Below the pieces are notes generated by a model, which worked only from the letters and a program-made list of their open reading frames with translations, did no database searches and was not told the DNA's origin. Shown here piece after piece: positions 29,280 to 42,424 of a stretch of DNA of 64,000 bases (position 1 is its first letter; the number at the start of each line of letters is the position of its first letter). The position numbers were made by a program, and so were the translations under genes. Origin of the DNA: Limnephilus marmoratus (Eukaryota > Arthropoda > Insecta > Trichoptera > Limnephilidae). The stretch covers positions 55,821,819 through 55,885,818 of the forward strand of contig OU862908.1 of NCBI GenBank assembly GCA_917880885.1, written 5' to 3'.

Positions 29280-29820
29280 CTGCAACAACAACACATTCAG
29301 AGTTAATAATAGTATTCGGATGATTATAATACATAATTCACTGTATTCTCACTTCATTGTATAGAAAAGCCTTTTTAGGCATACAAATAAATTAATGATT
29401 TCAACAGATTTCAGTTATTTTATGTGATTAAGTACTTTATTTGAGGTTTTATTCAAATACTATCAACCCATCAAGATTTGGACAAATAAAAAACATAAAG
29501 AAACAATTCGTGAAAGAACTTGGCAATAAATTATTTTGGACAAATATTACAGAAATACGACATTAAGAAAAATAAAATTATTTATTTCATCATTCATATA
29601 TTTTGAACATAAAGAGTCTGCACGGAAGTTATAACACAGCAATTTGCATAGGCGGCAAATAAAAACTACAGAGCCTGAAGAAGGCTGCAAACAGAGGATC
29701 AATTCATGACCTATTGTTTTCCAGGCATTACTTGTGTGAATTGCCAAGTGATAACTCCCATGCTTGATGTCAACATTTTTACTCCTTTCAAAATTGAGTT
29801 AAATAAGACATAACCGGGGG

Positions 29821-29922
29821 ACATATTTCTTTTTCCGTGTTCAATAGGAGGCAGTACTTAACAAACCCGTGCTTGTTTGAAGGCAGTACTGCTTCCTATT
29901 GAACATGGAAAAGGAAGTATCC
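29821..29922. repeat. Small hairpin insert in tkv intron
   Basis: The arms about 29823-29858 and 29885-29920 pair over about 34 bp (TTCAATAGGAGGCAGTACT with AGTACTGCTTCCTATTGAA). A 26-nt loop contains a minor AACAA/TTGTT stem. A 9-bp direct repeat AACCGGGGG flanks it (29812-29820, 29923-29931), suggesting a tiny mobile insertion; a pre-miRNA is an alternative reading. Confidence 0.72.
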
Positions 29923-29931
29923 AACCGGGGG

Positions 29932-31500
29932 GGAGGGTTTCATAAATGCGTAAGAATCGTTTGCATATTTCTCTTCCAATTCTCAAAAAAAATCACAAAT
30001 TATCTGAACATAGTCCTTACATAATGCAAAAAAAGAACTGAAGAAAGGAGGCACTGAAACAATAATCACATATTGAATGCACAAACTGTAATGTTTTTAA
30101 AATCTTGTAGTAAAAACAGTTTGTGCTGTAGAATGACATTGCACAAATTTTATTTGTAGAAAAATAAACACTACTAATATTTGCTTGCAAACCAGATTCA
30201 AATTGATACAAATGCAATTGATACCATGAGTTTAAAGAGTGAAAGCCAAATATAATATTTTTAAGAATGTATTGCAATGTAGTGACCTCGATATAAAACC
30301 ATTAAAATATCAGCATTAACATCGGTATTTTAAAGACAAACTCATCTCAAAACAATCTAATTATCAGCCAATATTCTTGTGGACAAAACGTGATGTTTGT
30401 TTGCCTTAATGATGTTAATTATTGAGTAGGGTGTTTACCTCACTAAACGGTAATGTAAATAAAACTTATAATAATAAACTGATGAGCTGTACAAATTAAA
30501 ATTTAGCAAGACAAACAATTTACATGAATATTTATTATGCAATCTGCAGCACATTTACACTATTGATTATATTCTTACCAAAGGATTGAAAAAACATTTG
30601 ATTTGTTTAAACTTTGTAAACACCAGATGGTCGGCGGTTATAGTTTATTTATGTATAACTTTATAAATATTATTTTTCTAAACAAGCCCGCGACGCAAGG
30701 CAACTCCTATTTTGACTTTTGACATAAGATGCATAGACAAAATCAAAGTGAAGGTTAGGGATGGGGTGCTATTTGAAAGAACGTAGGGCCATTCGGGGCT
30801 ATTAGGATGGGCAGGTTTATCCGATATTTATAATTATTATCGGCAAAAAGGATTTCGGGACAATCGTAAGTTCTTTTATAAAATAGAAGAGCGCGTAATG
30901 GATTATGACGAAATTAAGTTAATTTCGAATCCGATAGTATGTAAATGAAGAATAAAAAAATATAAGATATTATCAACTCTTCAGTACATCTGATCATGAA
31001 AAGTGTATATCAAAACAAAATGTGCTATTTTATGTCCAATTATGATATTGCATTGTTTATTGTTATTTTTTTATCTTATCATGCGATTATTAGGAAAAAT
31101 GAAATTGAACCGATTCCAATTAATGTTATACTAGAATGTGTGAATCATTATAAAAACTACAATATTAACCACCATATAAATCATTCACCCTTGTTTATTA
31201 TCAGTATGGTAAAATATTGCAAGGTAATCAAATCATAACTTAACGTACACCAATTTACATAATTCTGGTAGAGTCACGTTAAATTATAACAAAAAAACAT
31301 ATAATCATTAATTTATAAAAATAGTAAATCTACAACACACATTTCTGAATATTTCAAAGGAACCACTGAACTGATTTGCAATATTAGCAGTTGTTGATCA
31401 TTGATGCCTGAGAGAGAAAGAACTGAAGTATTTCTGAGCGCGCAAATATTCCAGCTAAAAGGTCGCCGCGTCTGTGCATTACATTTAAATATCATTCATA
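29932..31500. other. DNA upstream of tkv ectodomain exon, nothing recognised
   Basis: AT-rich; a signal-peptide exon leaving in phase 1 was looked for and not found. Confidence 0.4.
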
Positions 31501-31839
31501 AATGAGCGCAGTTGTCAATTGTACTGCACGAGATCTGACTTTATATACACACAAACAAGTCACACGCCTACGTACATACCGGGTTTCATCGCGGTCTACA
31601 CCAGAGAACCGCCTGGGCCTGTATGGAGCACGGAGAGCAGACACAACCACCGCCACATTAACAAATTACTCAAATCTCGGCGCCTTCCTCGAAAGATCTT
31701 TAGCCGTATTCCGCCATTATACACACAGTCGATTGGAAAATTATCGATTTAGAACTGCACTATTCAACAATGTTCGCTTTGGTTGACACAGCGGATTAGA
31801 AGATGGAAATTGGTTTGTTATTTTAAAGTTTGGATGAGC

Positions 31840-32045
31840 GCGCGCGGACACACAGTAAACAACTGCACGGCCGACAGCAGGCGGCCGACTGGCGCGAGAG
31901 GCCGCCCGTCCGGCGACACAGTGCGCAGCGCCGCGGTTACCCCGCTCTCCTCCGGACCACTGTCCTCTCAGTCCGCTGTACTCCGTACCCGTCCCGGCCA
32001 GTCAGCCAGCCAGCGTGTACCCGAAGTGCACCCAGGGATCCACTG
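31840..32045 (-). promoter_or_regulatory. GC-rich block: candidate promoter/5' UTR exon of tkv
   Basis: A 200-bp island of GC- and CpG-rich sequence (GCGCGCGG, GGCCGCCCGTCCGGCG, GCGCAGCGCCGCGG) in otherwise AT-rich DNA, 2.6 kb upstream of the first tkv exon. Frames are open only because the composition lacks AT-rich stops. Assignment to tkv rests on position. Confidence 0.35.
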
Positions 32046-32599
32046 ATTGACTGATGGATGGTCAAAGGGTTTAAGTTCTACTTGACTGAGTTTTCTCGGT
32101 TCAGAGGCAGCTTGCATCCAATATGCACCCAACATCTTATTGTCCGGGTATCCCACGATTACCACTTCCAAATCCGAACTCACAATAGAAAAGTAAATTT
32201 TGTATTTTTAAATTCGATAAAGTAAAAAAGTGCACAATATACATATTTTTTTCTAAACTTAGTACAATAAGTATGTGTTAATAAAATAACGGAGGTACCA
32301 TAAATCCAGGTAGGTAGGTGACCAGGGGATTACTGATCACCCGTGGCCCGAGCTCATTGCAAACATTGAATATAAACAACGATAAGGGGAGTGACTGATT
32401 ACACTATTCTATATTTATTTATGGGTACATGCTACACGCCGCATTCCACTGGGTGACGATTCGCCAATATACTAACATTCAGAGATAAAAAAAACCTACT
32501 GCAGTAGTGTTGAGTACCTCATACAAGAGGCACCTCAAATGTCCCATACAAACACGTAAAATGTCCCCCCACCTCACGAAATGTATTTGTACCAGCTCT

Positions 32600-33400
32600 T
32601 TTTTTTGTATTACTACAAAAAAATATCGCACAAGAGTACCAACTGCTCCAAAAAAAAAATTATTGTAAATTACCGCACAAGCGTCCCAACTGCTCCGAAT
32701 TTTTTTTTTATTTTATTCTAAATTATTGTTAAGTGAATACCGCACAAGAGTACCAACAGCTCCAAAAAAAATTTTTTTTTATAATTTATTATTGTAAATT
32801 ATTGTTATGTGAATACCGCACAGGAGTCCCAACAGCTTCAACCGGTTGAGGGAGTGTGGAGATGAGGTGGAGGGGTTTAGTGAGGGGGGGATCAAATGGG
32901 GGGTGCAGGGGGAGAATCAGTGGAGGTGGAGGGGGGGAGAGTGTGGAAGGGGGTGAGAGTGGGCAGGGGGGGATTGGAGGGTAGGCCCTTTTTATATCCA
33001 TTTTTCGTATTACAAAAATAACAAACACGGGAGGCGGGTATAGGTACCGCCGCCCCGGGAGCTATTTGTTATATAACCAACACCTCTGACATAAGTCACC
33101 CCAAGTGGTTCGCTGCGAGAGTGGTTGAGGGAGTCCCTTTGACTTCTCCGGCCTTACGCCTTGCGCCACTGGAGGGATGGATTAATAAGCATCCCTAAAG
33201 ATGACATAGGGTCTGAGGGGAATTTTTGTGGAGCTGATGTAAAAAAACACCTTTCCTGAAATTCTCTAGCCACCCAACCCCCCGCCTCCCCGTAAGCGAA
33301 AATATTTTGTAACACCTCACCTCAAATGAGGTGGGACACCTCAACACCTCATTTCGATATTTGAGTACCTCATACAAACTCATCCTGATTTCGTGTCCTA
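32600..33400. repeat. Composite dispersed repeat, second full copy
   Basis: Repeats the order seen at 4588-5720: ACCGCACAAGAGTACCAAC units with T-rich spacers (32625-32830), G-rich stretch (32840-32985), then CGGGAGGCGGGTATAGGTAC, CACCCCAAGTGGTTCGCT and AAGATGACATAGGGTCTGAG. Confidence 0.75.
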
Positions 33401-33498
33401 CCCAACACTATACTGCAGGATTTGAATAAAAAATACACTGTCCAGAATTCAGAATCCTTCTGGATCTCTTTCGATCAAAAAATGTTGAAATTATGTAA

Positions 33499-33661
33499 GG
33501 GGGCATACATTAATTACGTGAGCTCAAAAGGGGGGGGGGGGTCCAGCAAAATCTTACGTTACTTGAAAAGAATATACGAAGTGACCCAAATTTATCTCAC
33601 CAAGGGGGGGGAGGGGTCTAGATTGGAAGAAAAACTGCTCACGTAATTAATGTATGCCCCC
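33499..33661. mobile_element. MITE, GGGGGCATACATTAATTACG family, copy 2
   Basis: 163 bp. Inverted ends GGGGGCATACATTAATTACG, exact TSD TAA (33496-33498, 33662-33664), G-runs inside both arms. Confidence 0.88.
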
Positions 33662-33974
33662 TAAGTAATTTTGGAAAAATGGTAATTTTGAAGGTATAGT
33701 TTTTTGCAGTACATTAGTTTATATCCTATTATTTACACATAGATCGAAGAAATTAATCAGTTCAGTTTAGTAAGACGAGTGGCTATAGTTTTGGGCATTA
33801 TTAGATGCACGATGAATCGATATTAATCTGCACATCCCTATATTTTTTTGAAGAATGCGTATACAAATTTATAAAAAAAGACTATCATTTTCTTTTTAGA
33901 TACATATGTAGGTACAGAAATGCAATCTACCTTTATCTAATAAATAAATCTGATTGAGATACGTTTTTAGATTT

Positions 33975-34105
33975 TCACGGCCTTAAGTATTTTCGTTATT
34001 GGTTTTTAGGGCGTTATGTACACTGTAACGCTGTCCGAAACGTTGGCTAAAGAAGGAGGTCACGCAACACGGTATAACATCCCAAAAACAAATAACGAAA
34101 ATAAA
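33975..34105. repeat. Dispersed repeat family 'TCCGAAAYGTTG' copy 2
   Basis: ATTTTCGTTATTGGTTTTTA at the left and its inverted partner CAAATAACGAAAAT at the right enclose CTGTCCGAAACGTTGGCTAA. About 110 bp between the short inverted ends. Confidence 0.6.
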
Positions 34106-34221
34106 TCTGATAGTCTGTTTGTGGCGGGAAGGCTGGCTGGCGGGCCGGGTGTATTTGATATGAAACTACAGTTTTATTCCGAGATTAATTAAATTTTGCT
34201 CACTTAATCTTCAAAACAATT

Positions 34222-34640
34222 TGGGAGGCGGGTATGGATACCGCCGCCCCGGGAGCCATTTATTGGATAACCAACAACTCTGCCTCAGGTGACAAAGCAG
34301 GGGTGCCTGTTTGTCTAGGTCTTGGCGGCGGATGCGTCTGCCCACCCACTGCGTGGCGAGCCGGATCGAGAGAGATTGATTAACGGAGACCTTTTAACCT
34401 CTCTAGCCGGTCTCTCTCGACCCATCGATTTGCACCGCAGTGGGAGGGATGGCTTCGTATATCCGTCTCTCCCGGACGCGATGAACGCCAGTTTCCCATC
34501 CTCTCCTCATATCTTTTCCTTCCCAGATCTTAATCTCCTTTCTGTCCTTAAAAATAATTTTCTTTCACGAAGCGTCCCCAAAGATGACATAGTCCCCGAA
34601 GAAAATTATTTGCCTCAGGGCTTCCAGCTAATGTAAAAAA
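34222..34640 (+). repeat. Dispersed repeat with LINE-like open frame
   Basis: Begins GGGAGGCGGGTATGGATACC and runs to GCCTCAGGGC. 34322-34636 is open for 104 codons (ending NNFLSRSVPKDDIVPEENYL). The VPKDD motif is shared with the - strand frame at 46600-46933, linking this family to the LINE 3' ends. Confidence 0.55.
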
Positions 34641-35408
34641 AGAGTAACATCGTCCGATTTTGAAAAACTCTGTCTTAAGTCAGAGCAACGCCGGGGATTT
34701 AAGCTAGTTATTTCATAAAACAGTATTATTCGATGAGCGACGACCGCCAAAGTGTGTTGTTTTCTTTTTGATACCTACGTGGGAAAAGTTGCAATATTGT
34801 AGAAAATCATTGTATCGATTGACGTTACATATAAAGTGATGTATGTACATGCGAGCAAGCATGTAACGTGAGCTTGGGTACCTAGTAGGTACCACCTACC
34901 AACTACAATTATGCACATGCACACATTGCACGTAACATACCATGTTAGGTAAGTGAGAATAAACACTACACAGAATGCAATTTATTGTAAGGGGGCCCAA
35001 AGGCCGGCCTGAAATGGAAATCGCAGGCAACATTTTTTACGATGAGCGTCTTGAAGTTCGACACATTAAAAAAAATATATTAAGCAGGATAAATTATTTA
35101 GAGATAGAAGAGTCAGAACGAAGTACTTTGGCGTTTTGGGAATCCAATTAATTGGCGTAAAACTGATGTAAATCTTCTCCTTTAAAACATAACATGTGAT
35201 GTACTTACTTAAGATTTAAACCGCATATTTGCATAAATCATAATGTGCGCGACAACGTAGGTACTCGATAGAACAGAGGCCTATTTGGAAGTAACTATGT
35301 ACACTATTAGTTAGTGAAATAGTTTTCATAAATTATTTTGGTATTTTTTATTTTTGCCAGTCGTTTTAGGCGCCTTTCGGATGCGGCGCCTGGGGCTTGT
35401 GTCCCGGT

Positions 35409-35794
35409 TGCGTATTTCCAAAACCTATACCTGTTCAGTCGCTTTACATTTTCAATATCAAAATTTAAATATTTAGAAACAAAATTATTAATTTATAATA
35501 TACACATTGGAAAGATTATTTTATCTAGATTTTAGAACAATTTTTGTTTTTGCAAAGTGATAAAAAATTATCAATATAGAGGTGTATTTACAATATATGG
35601 GAAAAATATTAAAATTTAAATATTTAGAAATAAAATTATTAATTTCTAATATACACATCAGAAAGATTATTTTATCTAGATAATAGAACAATTTTTGTTT
35701 TTGCTATGTGATAAAAAATAACGAATATAGAGGTATATTTAAAATGTAAATTGTCGCTACCGCGACTGAATCGGTATAGGTTTTGTAAATACGC
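35409..35794. mobile_element. MITE with internal 151-bp tandem duplication
   Basis: Inverted ends TGCGTATTTCCAAAACCTAT and ATAGGTTTTGTAAATACGC with exact 8-bp duplication GTCCCGGT (35401-35408, 35795-35802). Inside, AAAATTTAAATATTTAGAAA starts two direct copies of a unit of about 151 bp. Confidence 0.85.
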
Positions 35795-36761
35795 GTCCCG
35801 GTTTATTACCCCACTCTTCTCCAGACTCTGGAAGATTATGCTTATTTTACAGTAGAGTTACGCGCAACATAATAATTAATAATATTCTAATGAAAATATT
35901 ATAAAAGTCCCTACTTACGTAGGTACATTCTCAAGTAACTTGCCGGGCCAGTTCGCCACTTCTTTGTTCCATGGTAGGTATAAAGTAGCTACTAGCTGCG
36001 GCCTTCACAATTACAGAAAAGTACCAAAACATAGTTTCAGAAAACTGTAAAAGCTGAACTGAAACTAACCACAGTGACTTGAATTAAATAGGCTGAATAT
36101 TATTATGAATCAGTGTGGAATGGCGTCACATTAGGTGTGGTACCTAAATTAATGGTTTCTGTAACACCTCGCTAAACCCGCGCAAATTATTCCTATATCT
36201 TTAGCAGCTATTTAATTATAATCGGCCCTAATCGACGTAGATAAAATTTATAGCATTCAACAAAACCAGAATGAAAGTTGTTCTGTTTAATACAACAGAC
36301 CTCACGATTTGCTTGCAGATAACCATCGCTAAAAGTTGTCAATTCGAAAACGATTGATTATCAAATAATTACAATGGTATTCCAGAACAAGGGTGCCCAA
36401 AGCAAATCTTTTGGTGGGCCAAAAATATAATTAGGTACTGAACTTAGGAGGGGTGTAAACGGCGGATATAACCGTTAATTTTTACCGGTAATTCGGTGTT
36501 CAAAAATGCTTTTATTGTGAAAACGCGACCTTCAATGCTACAAGGCATATACGCCTGTGTGTGTTTTTTGCACTCACCCTCCGCTTATTTAAATCAGGTC
36601 AGTTGCATTCAATCTTCCAAACAATGTGCGGAAAAAATCTGATATTAATAAAATGGACTTCGAAAATAAATTCCTAGTGTGGCCATGCGCCTGGCACTTT
36701 TCAAGCAATAAATCAAAATCCCCACCGAGAGTCCGAGGTTTAATAACAAGAAAGTGCTAAA

Positions 36762-37254
36762 TCTAATATATAAAATTCTCGTGTCACGGTGTTTTTTACC
36801 ATACTCCTCTGAAACGGCTGGACCAATTTTGATGAAATTTTGTGTGCCTATCTGGTAGGTTTGAGAATCGACCAACATCTATTTTTCATACCCCTAAAAG
36901 TAAAGGGTGTTCCACTCCGAAGAAAATTATTTTCCCCATACATTTTGTATGGAACGAATTCTCCTATTTTGAAAGAACCGCAGCAATATTGTAAGGGGTA
37001 TAATATTGAACTGTGAACCGGGGGAGGGGGGAGGGGGGAAAGGAACTCAGGAAGGGGGGTTAGCGGGACGGGGGAAGGGGAGAAGTGGAGTGGGGAGAGG
37101 GAGAGGGAACGCGAAAGGGGAAAGGATACGCAGGGAGAAACAATTTAGATCAAGGTATGGTATACGCAGGGAGAAACAATTTAGATCAATTCAGCTAATA
37201 AGTTGACAACAGTTTTTGATTCTGAGGCGGTACGAAGTTCGCCGGATCAGCTAG
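36762..37254 (+). mobile_element. Non-autonomous Helitron
   Basis: Starts TC after A (36761) with TCTAATATATAAAATTCTCG. Ends GCCGGATCAGCTAG followed by T (37255), the A|TC...CTAG|T structure of Helitrons, with a short stem before the end. Contains a G-rich stretch (37018-37120) and a duplicated TACGCAGGGAGAAACAATTT. Confidence 0.82.
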
Positions 37255-38229
37255 TATAATATAAATGTGATAAATTTACAAGAACGATTTTTTAAAAAAT
37301 TTTGTATGAAAATCAAAATTCAAAACATAGAAAGCTGAAAATTTCATTTTGGGCCCCAAAAAATCTTTAATCGGGGCGCAGTTTGGACGTGCCTGTTCTA
37401 GACCCTACCTTTTTGAATAACTTAGGCAGAAATTTGTGTTTTTATGAGTAATGATTAATGAAGCTAACATTGCGATTTTATTTTAGAACATCTTTTGACA
37501 TAATGTAGAAATAAACAAGAATACTATTCTCACGAAAGTCACGAATTGAAAACTTTAAGATTAGATACTAATTACTTGGTCAGCTGTTACTATTGTGTAA
37601 TGCCAATTTATGCCAGTTGGTCTAGTGCTTTAAATCGCGGTGTCGTCATCCTGTTAAATATTGATTCTTGATTTGTTATCATTATCAATTTTCACTGTTA
37701 TCATTCTCAGTTATCAATGCTATCATTGTTATATATAGAATGAAAAGTTCAGCTTTGTTACTAACGTTGTATTTTTGTCTCTGTAGACAAAAATGATAAC
37801 AGTGATATGATTATTTGAGTGCCGCGACGTGCGAATTTCCTTAACCTAACCCTTTCATTCTGAACTTTTAATCTTCATTTCTGGTGTCCTCTCCTATCAC
37901 ATGTTGGCTATCGTCAAGGCAGTAACCGCCTGCAAAGTAACTCGGAAGACTGCAGCAAGAAGTAACTCGGCAGATTGCAACTCGACAGAACTGCCCCCGT
38001 ACCATGCAAGTTTAGAAGTTTCTACCTGGTATTTGGTCAATCTTCCCCTCGGTTATCGGTTGAAAATTTGGTGTTCCTCTGATGTGACCAACGACGAAAA
38101 ACCTTTATTGTGTACAACACCCTATCTATCATTATTCTCTATCATCTTCTGTCAGGTTTCCATATACCTACAGTTAGAGCTCAAGTTTCCATATCGTAAA
38201 ATTCAGAACGTATTATGCTGATGACCTAA

Positions 38230-38510
38230 TCTAATTCTCAAATTTAATTTTAGGCCACGATTTGAAAATCTCTCCTAGCCATTTCAACGCGAACTTTAAT
38301 TATTTCTTTGGATAGATCCTTGTGGCTATTTGCCGTTTGCAGTTTTCCCATGAATAATTCGATGACCTTATCCATGTGTTGCAGATCGTTGGCATTCTGC
38401 AAATTGGTATGCTACCATCTGCAAATCTAATTTCAGTTATTGGCTTTCCATTACCAACCATTCCGGTAGTTTCTTCAACTAAGGCTAACCCAACCTATTA
38501 GATAATGCTT
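38230..38510 (-). mobile_element. Reverse-transcriptase fragment of a LINE
   Basis: On the - strand, in shifting frames: VGNGKPITEIRFAD (the polymerase active-site region, second Asp replaced by Gly), ICQNANDLQHMDKVIELF and EMARRDFQIVA. Same general type as the copies at 25040 and 61840. Confidence 0.62.
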
Positions 38511-39549
38511 TCGTATATTGTAGATACACATCAAAATGGTATCTACACTATATCTACACTATAATGGTATCTACACGATAAATGGCTTTTTTTATTGGCT
38601 TGCCACGTGCCTACATGGTATTTCTGCCAAAGAATATTTATGAGGCAACATCATCACAAATGTTTATCAATATTATTGATGTATTTAATACGATATAATT
38701 TACTAATGTAATCAAATCGCAAAACGGAGAACATTATGAAGCACTGGTTCGAAGTATCCTGGAATAAAGCTCCCATTATTTGGGTCCCTTCTGAACAAAA
38801 CCATATCCTAGAAATAGAAAGAGTACGAGCGATGTTTCTGTGTTACCTATATTTGAGGGAATACACATACTATCCATTCCTGTATCCATCTTCGTTCTTA
38901 TCGGGAATGCTTGATTTCAGCACCTTAGAAGCCCACCGAAAAATATTTTTTAAAGTGGAAAGTTTGGAATTATACTTAATCCACATATTTTGAAAGACGT
39001 TAGCTTATACATGCCTTTCAAGTACTCTCGTGGGAGATCCCATGCACTTCTTTATACTCCGAAAGCAAGGATTTCTGCTTATCAGAACAAGCCAATCAAC
39101 AGAGCGACTCAATTCTGCATTGACATTGATCAATGTCAATCAACATTTTCAACGTCACTTCAAACAGTTTAGCAACTATGTATCTTTTGACGCTTGTAAC
39201 AAAATAGTATTTTACAATCCACTCAAAAAACATTATTATACTACCCGATGGAAAGCTATACGCTATTTAAATTGAAAAAAAACCTAAATAAATTGATTAG
39301 CTTCATTAAATGAACATACACTATAAAGCAGAATGAAAAACAATTCGTTATTAATTAAAGAGAGGTCGGTAAGCAATGAACATTTGTATTCTCGGCCAAT
39401 AAACCTGCTTTCCTCTAAAAGGCACTATAGAGATGGGAGTAAAATCGGCGCAATATATATTCTCCAATCACCGAAGCTCGGTTGTGAATGAGAATGACTT
39501 GTTTCTTGTTCCATTAATTACATCGCGTTCACACATGATCGGATCGGAG

Positions 39550-39789
39550 GCACCGCTTTGTAGTTCCGCGGCGCGATCAATCAAATCTCCTCGACCTGAT
39601 GCGATATTGCGATGGCCGCTCACTGTTTGCTGCTAGTGCCACGGTGGTGCTCTCAGCTCGGCTCAGATGGTGCTGATTGCCGACTTGCCGATTTGCTGAT
39701 TCGCTCGGTGCGAAGCTGCCAGGAGCTGTCCGATTGCCGTTTATGGACCGGTGTCGGTGAAAATAAACGGCAAACGAATGCACAATGAA
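39550..39789 (+). other. Possible 5' exon of an unidentified + strand gene
   Basis: GC-richer block ending ATGCACAATGAA followed by a strong donor GTGAGTAT at 39790. It could be a first exon with a start codon just before the splice. No downstream exon was recognised in the window, and on the - strand a 68-codon open frame overlaps. Confidence 0.28.
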
Positions 39790-40202
39790 GTGAGTATAAA
39801 CATGTTATCTACCTCTTATTGTAAATCTGCTGTAATCTATCCTCCTTCTTATAAACGATGCATTTTACACAAAGAGGGATTACAACGGAGCTAATGGCGG
39901 AGGACTATGATTATAAGAAATGTAGAGTTCTGTGAGCAATGGAGGCAGCAATATCGATGGATTTATTGGGATGGGTGTCGGGTAGACACGTAGTCATAGC
40001 CGATGCTAAAGTGGTAGATCTTCTGTCGAGCATTTATCTAATATCGTCAATTGTGTACAATAACTCTAGGAAATTAATCAATCGACTACTTTGATAACTG
40101 ATATTAATTTAACAACGTCTCGTCAATTTGTCCGCAGTACCTAATTTCAAACCCTGCAGCGGTACCCACGATTTTTTTTTACCAAATTATTAGGTATTAG
40201 GA

Positions 40203-41605
40203 AATTACCGACCGATTTCCTTGGCAACAATGCTTTCGAGACTATTTGAAAAAATCTTATTCGCGCTAGTCAAAGAGAAACTATTTACCCTGGACAACCA
40301 ATTCGGCTTCAAGAGCACCTCATCAACCGATATGGCCATTTATGTAGTAAAACAAACAATAGCCTACTACAAAAAAGAAAAACCACCATCTATGGGTGTT
40401 TTCTTGACCTAAGCAAGGCGTTTGATCGTGTTTCCCATCAATTATTATGGAAAAAAACTCATAAAGCGAGATGTTTCAGCAGCAGTGGTCAATATGCTGG
40501 TTATTTGGTACGGACAACAGGAAAATCACATTCAATGGGCAGGAACTTCTTCAAGACTTTTATTCCTTAAAAGCAGAGTCAGGCAAGGGGGAAATATGTC
40601 TCCAACTCTATTTAATGTGTACATTAACGACCTCTTACAAGAGTTGAACGATACACGAATCGGTTGTCATATCTGCGGACAAGGAAGTAACAACATTAAT
40701 TACGCCGATGACATGGTGCTGCTTGCACCTTCGATTAAAGCGATGAGACGACTTGTGCAAATATGCGAAGAGTACGCAAACTCTCATAACTTGTTGTACA
40801 ATTCTAAAAAGTCAGTCATCGTCGCTTTCAAACACAATAAGGAACCATCAAATATTCCTCCAATATATCTAGAAGGAAATGAATTGCTTGTGGCCTCACA
40901 GGTTCAGTATCTGGGACATATCCTAACCGAAGATATGAAGGATATAGAAGATATGGAACGGCAAAGAAGAGCAATTAACATACGGGCCGGAATGCTCTCA
41001 AGGCGGTTCTACCACTGTAGCGATGATGTCAGAAAATTACTCTTCAAGACATACTGCACTGCCCTGTATACATCTGAACTGTGGACACAATACCCAGCAG
41101 CGCAATGGGTAAAACTGAGGGTGTGCAACAACAATGCATACAGGCAACTTATGCAACTACCGAGGTTCTGCAGTGCCTCCAAGATGTTCACCGAGGGAAG
41201 GGTGCACTCATTCCCAGCCTTACTTCGCCACCGACTAGCCAGCTTCTGGAGCAGGACACGGACTTCAACCAATATCATTGTCGTGGCTGCATCCGAGTGG
41301 CTCAGTTCCCCAATAAATGAGCGATGGATGCAGATGATGAGGCGACCACCCTGATGACAATCCTAAAATATATTTTTATTTTTAATTCTGTTTAATTATT
41401 ATTTATTTTAATTTTATGCTTATTTTTTGTTATTTGTGTGTGAATTTTGTTTTCATTTTATGTTTTAATTAGGTACCTACCTAATACGTAAACATTTTTT
41501 TTCTTTTATAGTTTATAGTTGTTTATGTAATATGGTAGACTGGGATTGCACTACCTTCCCAGTCCGCTGGAATAAAACCTTAAATAAAAAAAAAATAAAA
41601 AAAAT
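40203..41605 (+). mobile_element. LINE reverse transcriptase, 5'-truncated, frameshifted
   Basis: Begins NYRPISLATMLSRLFEKILF, then FLDLSKAFDRVSHQLLW (first catalytic Asp), SRVRQGGNMSPTLFNVYIND, NINYADDMVLLAPS (YADD box) and the C-terminal YLGHILTEDMK and LLFKTYCTALYTSELW. Frames shift at about 40385 and 40450; from 40422 to 41354 the frame is open for 310 codons. The 3' end is A-rich (to about 41605). Confidence 0.87.
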
Positions 41606-42284
41606 ATTATGAACACTCTGGACTTCTTAGGTGAAAGTGTCTATTTTGGTAAGTATTCTAAATATTATTCACATTTGATTGGATTGGATTTGTCACATTT
41701 TCTATTAAAAATTCCTGCCTATTAGCCCAATGCCTATATCCAATAAAAAAGTAAAATAATATTATCTACTATTAATTTAATAATAACGCAATTCACAAAT
41801 TGTTATCTCGTGACTCGTGACAACGATAAGAACAATGATTACACATCGAAAATGAACCTTTTTTATTTCGCAACACAACCAGTTTACCGCCAAATTATTG
41901 CTAACGAAACAAATAAATATCTATCGGTGCATGATATACTTAATTACGTTTTACGTAATTAGATGCAAACAAAATGGCAAAAGGCATTAAATATTACAAA
42001 GCCACGGCCCACCTTGCAAATCAACACAAACGTGGTTCAAACAAAGTGCAATGAAATATTATTTCGTCTTATTTAACTACCGCCAGGTATCTCTTTCGGA
42101 GAATAAAATCTATGCCTATAATATTACAGTAATTTAGTTATATTATAAACGGTGCAAATAACGCTATTAGAGAGGTTAATCACGGGACTAATCTAGCTAA
42201 TAGTAACCAGGTGCACAGAAAGACGAAAAAGATAAGTCCGCTTCAGAAATAATGTTATTGACCATAAAAAAACAACACAAAGTG

Positions 42285-42424
42285 GCGTAAAGTACGTTCT
42301 TCCTGGGATTATGCATGGTTATAGATACAAATAAACGTGCATCTTTCTAAAACTACCGGCTTATGAAAACCATCCAATTTGGGTAAGAAATTTAAGAAAA
42401 ATAATGTTCAGGAAATATTGACAA
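42285..42424. repeat. Unclassified repeat, left part (Helitron target)
   Basis: AAAGTACGTTCTTCCTGGGA, CAAATAAACGTGCATCTTTC and TTCAGGAAATATTGACA match the copy at 49305-49520. This copy is cut by a Helitron and resumes at 43573. Confidence 0.8.

Noticed and set aside
31502..32054. Overlapping 74-94 codon frames on + in the GC-rich block
   Set aside because: Low-AT composition explains them; no family resemblance. Kept only as a possible 5' UTR/promoter.
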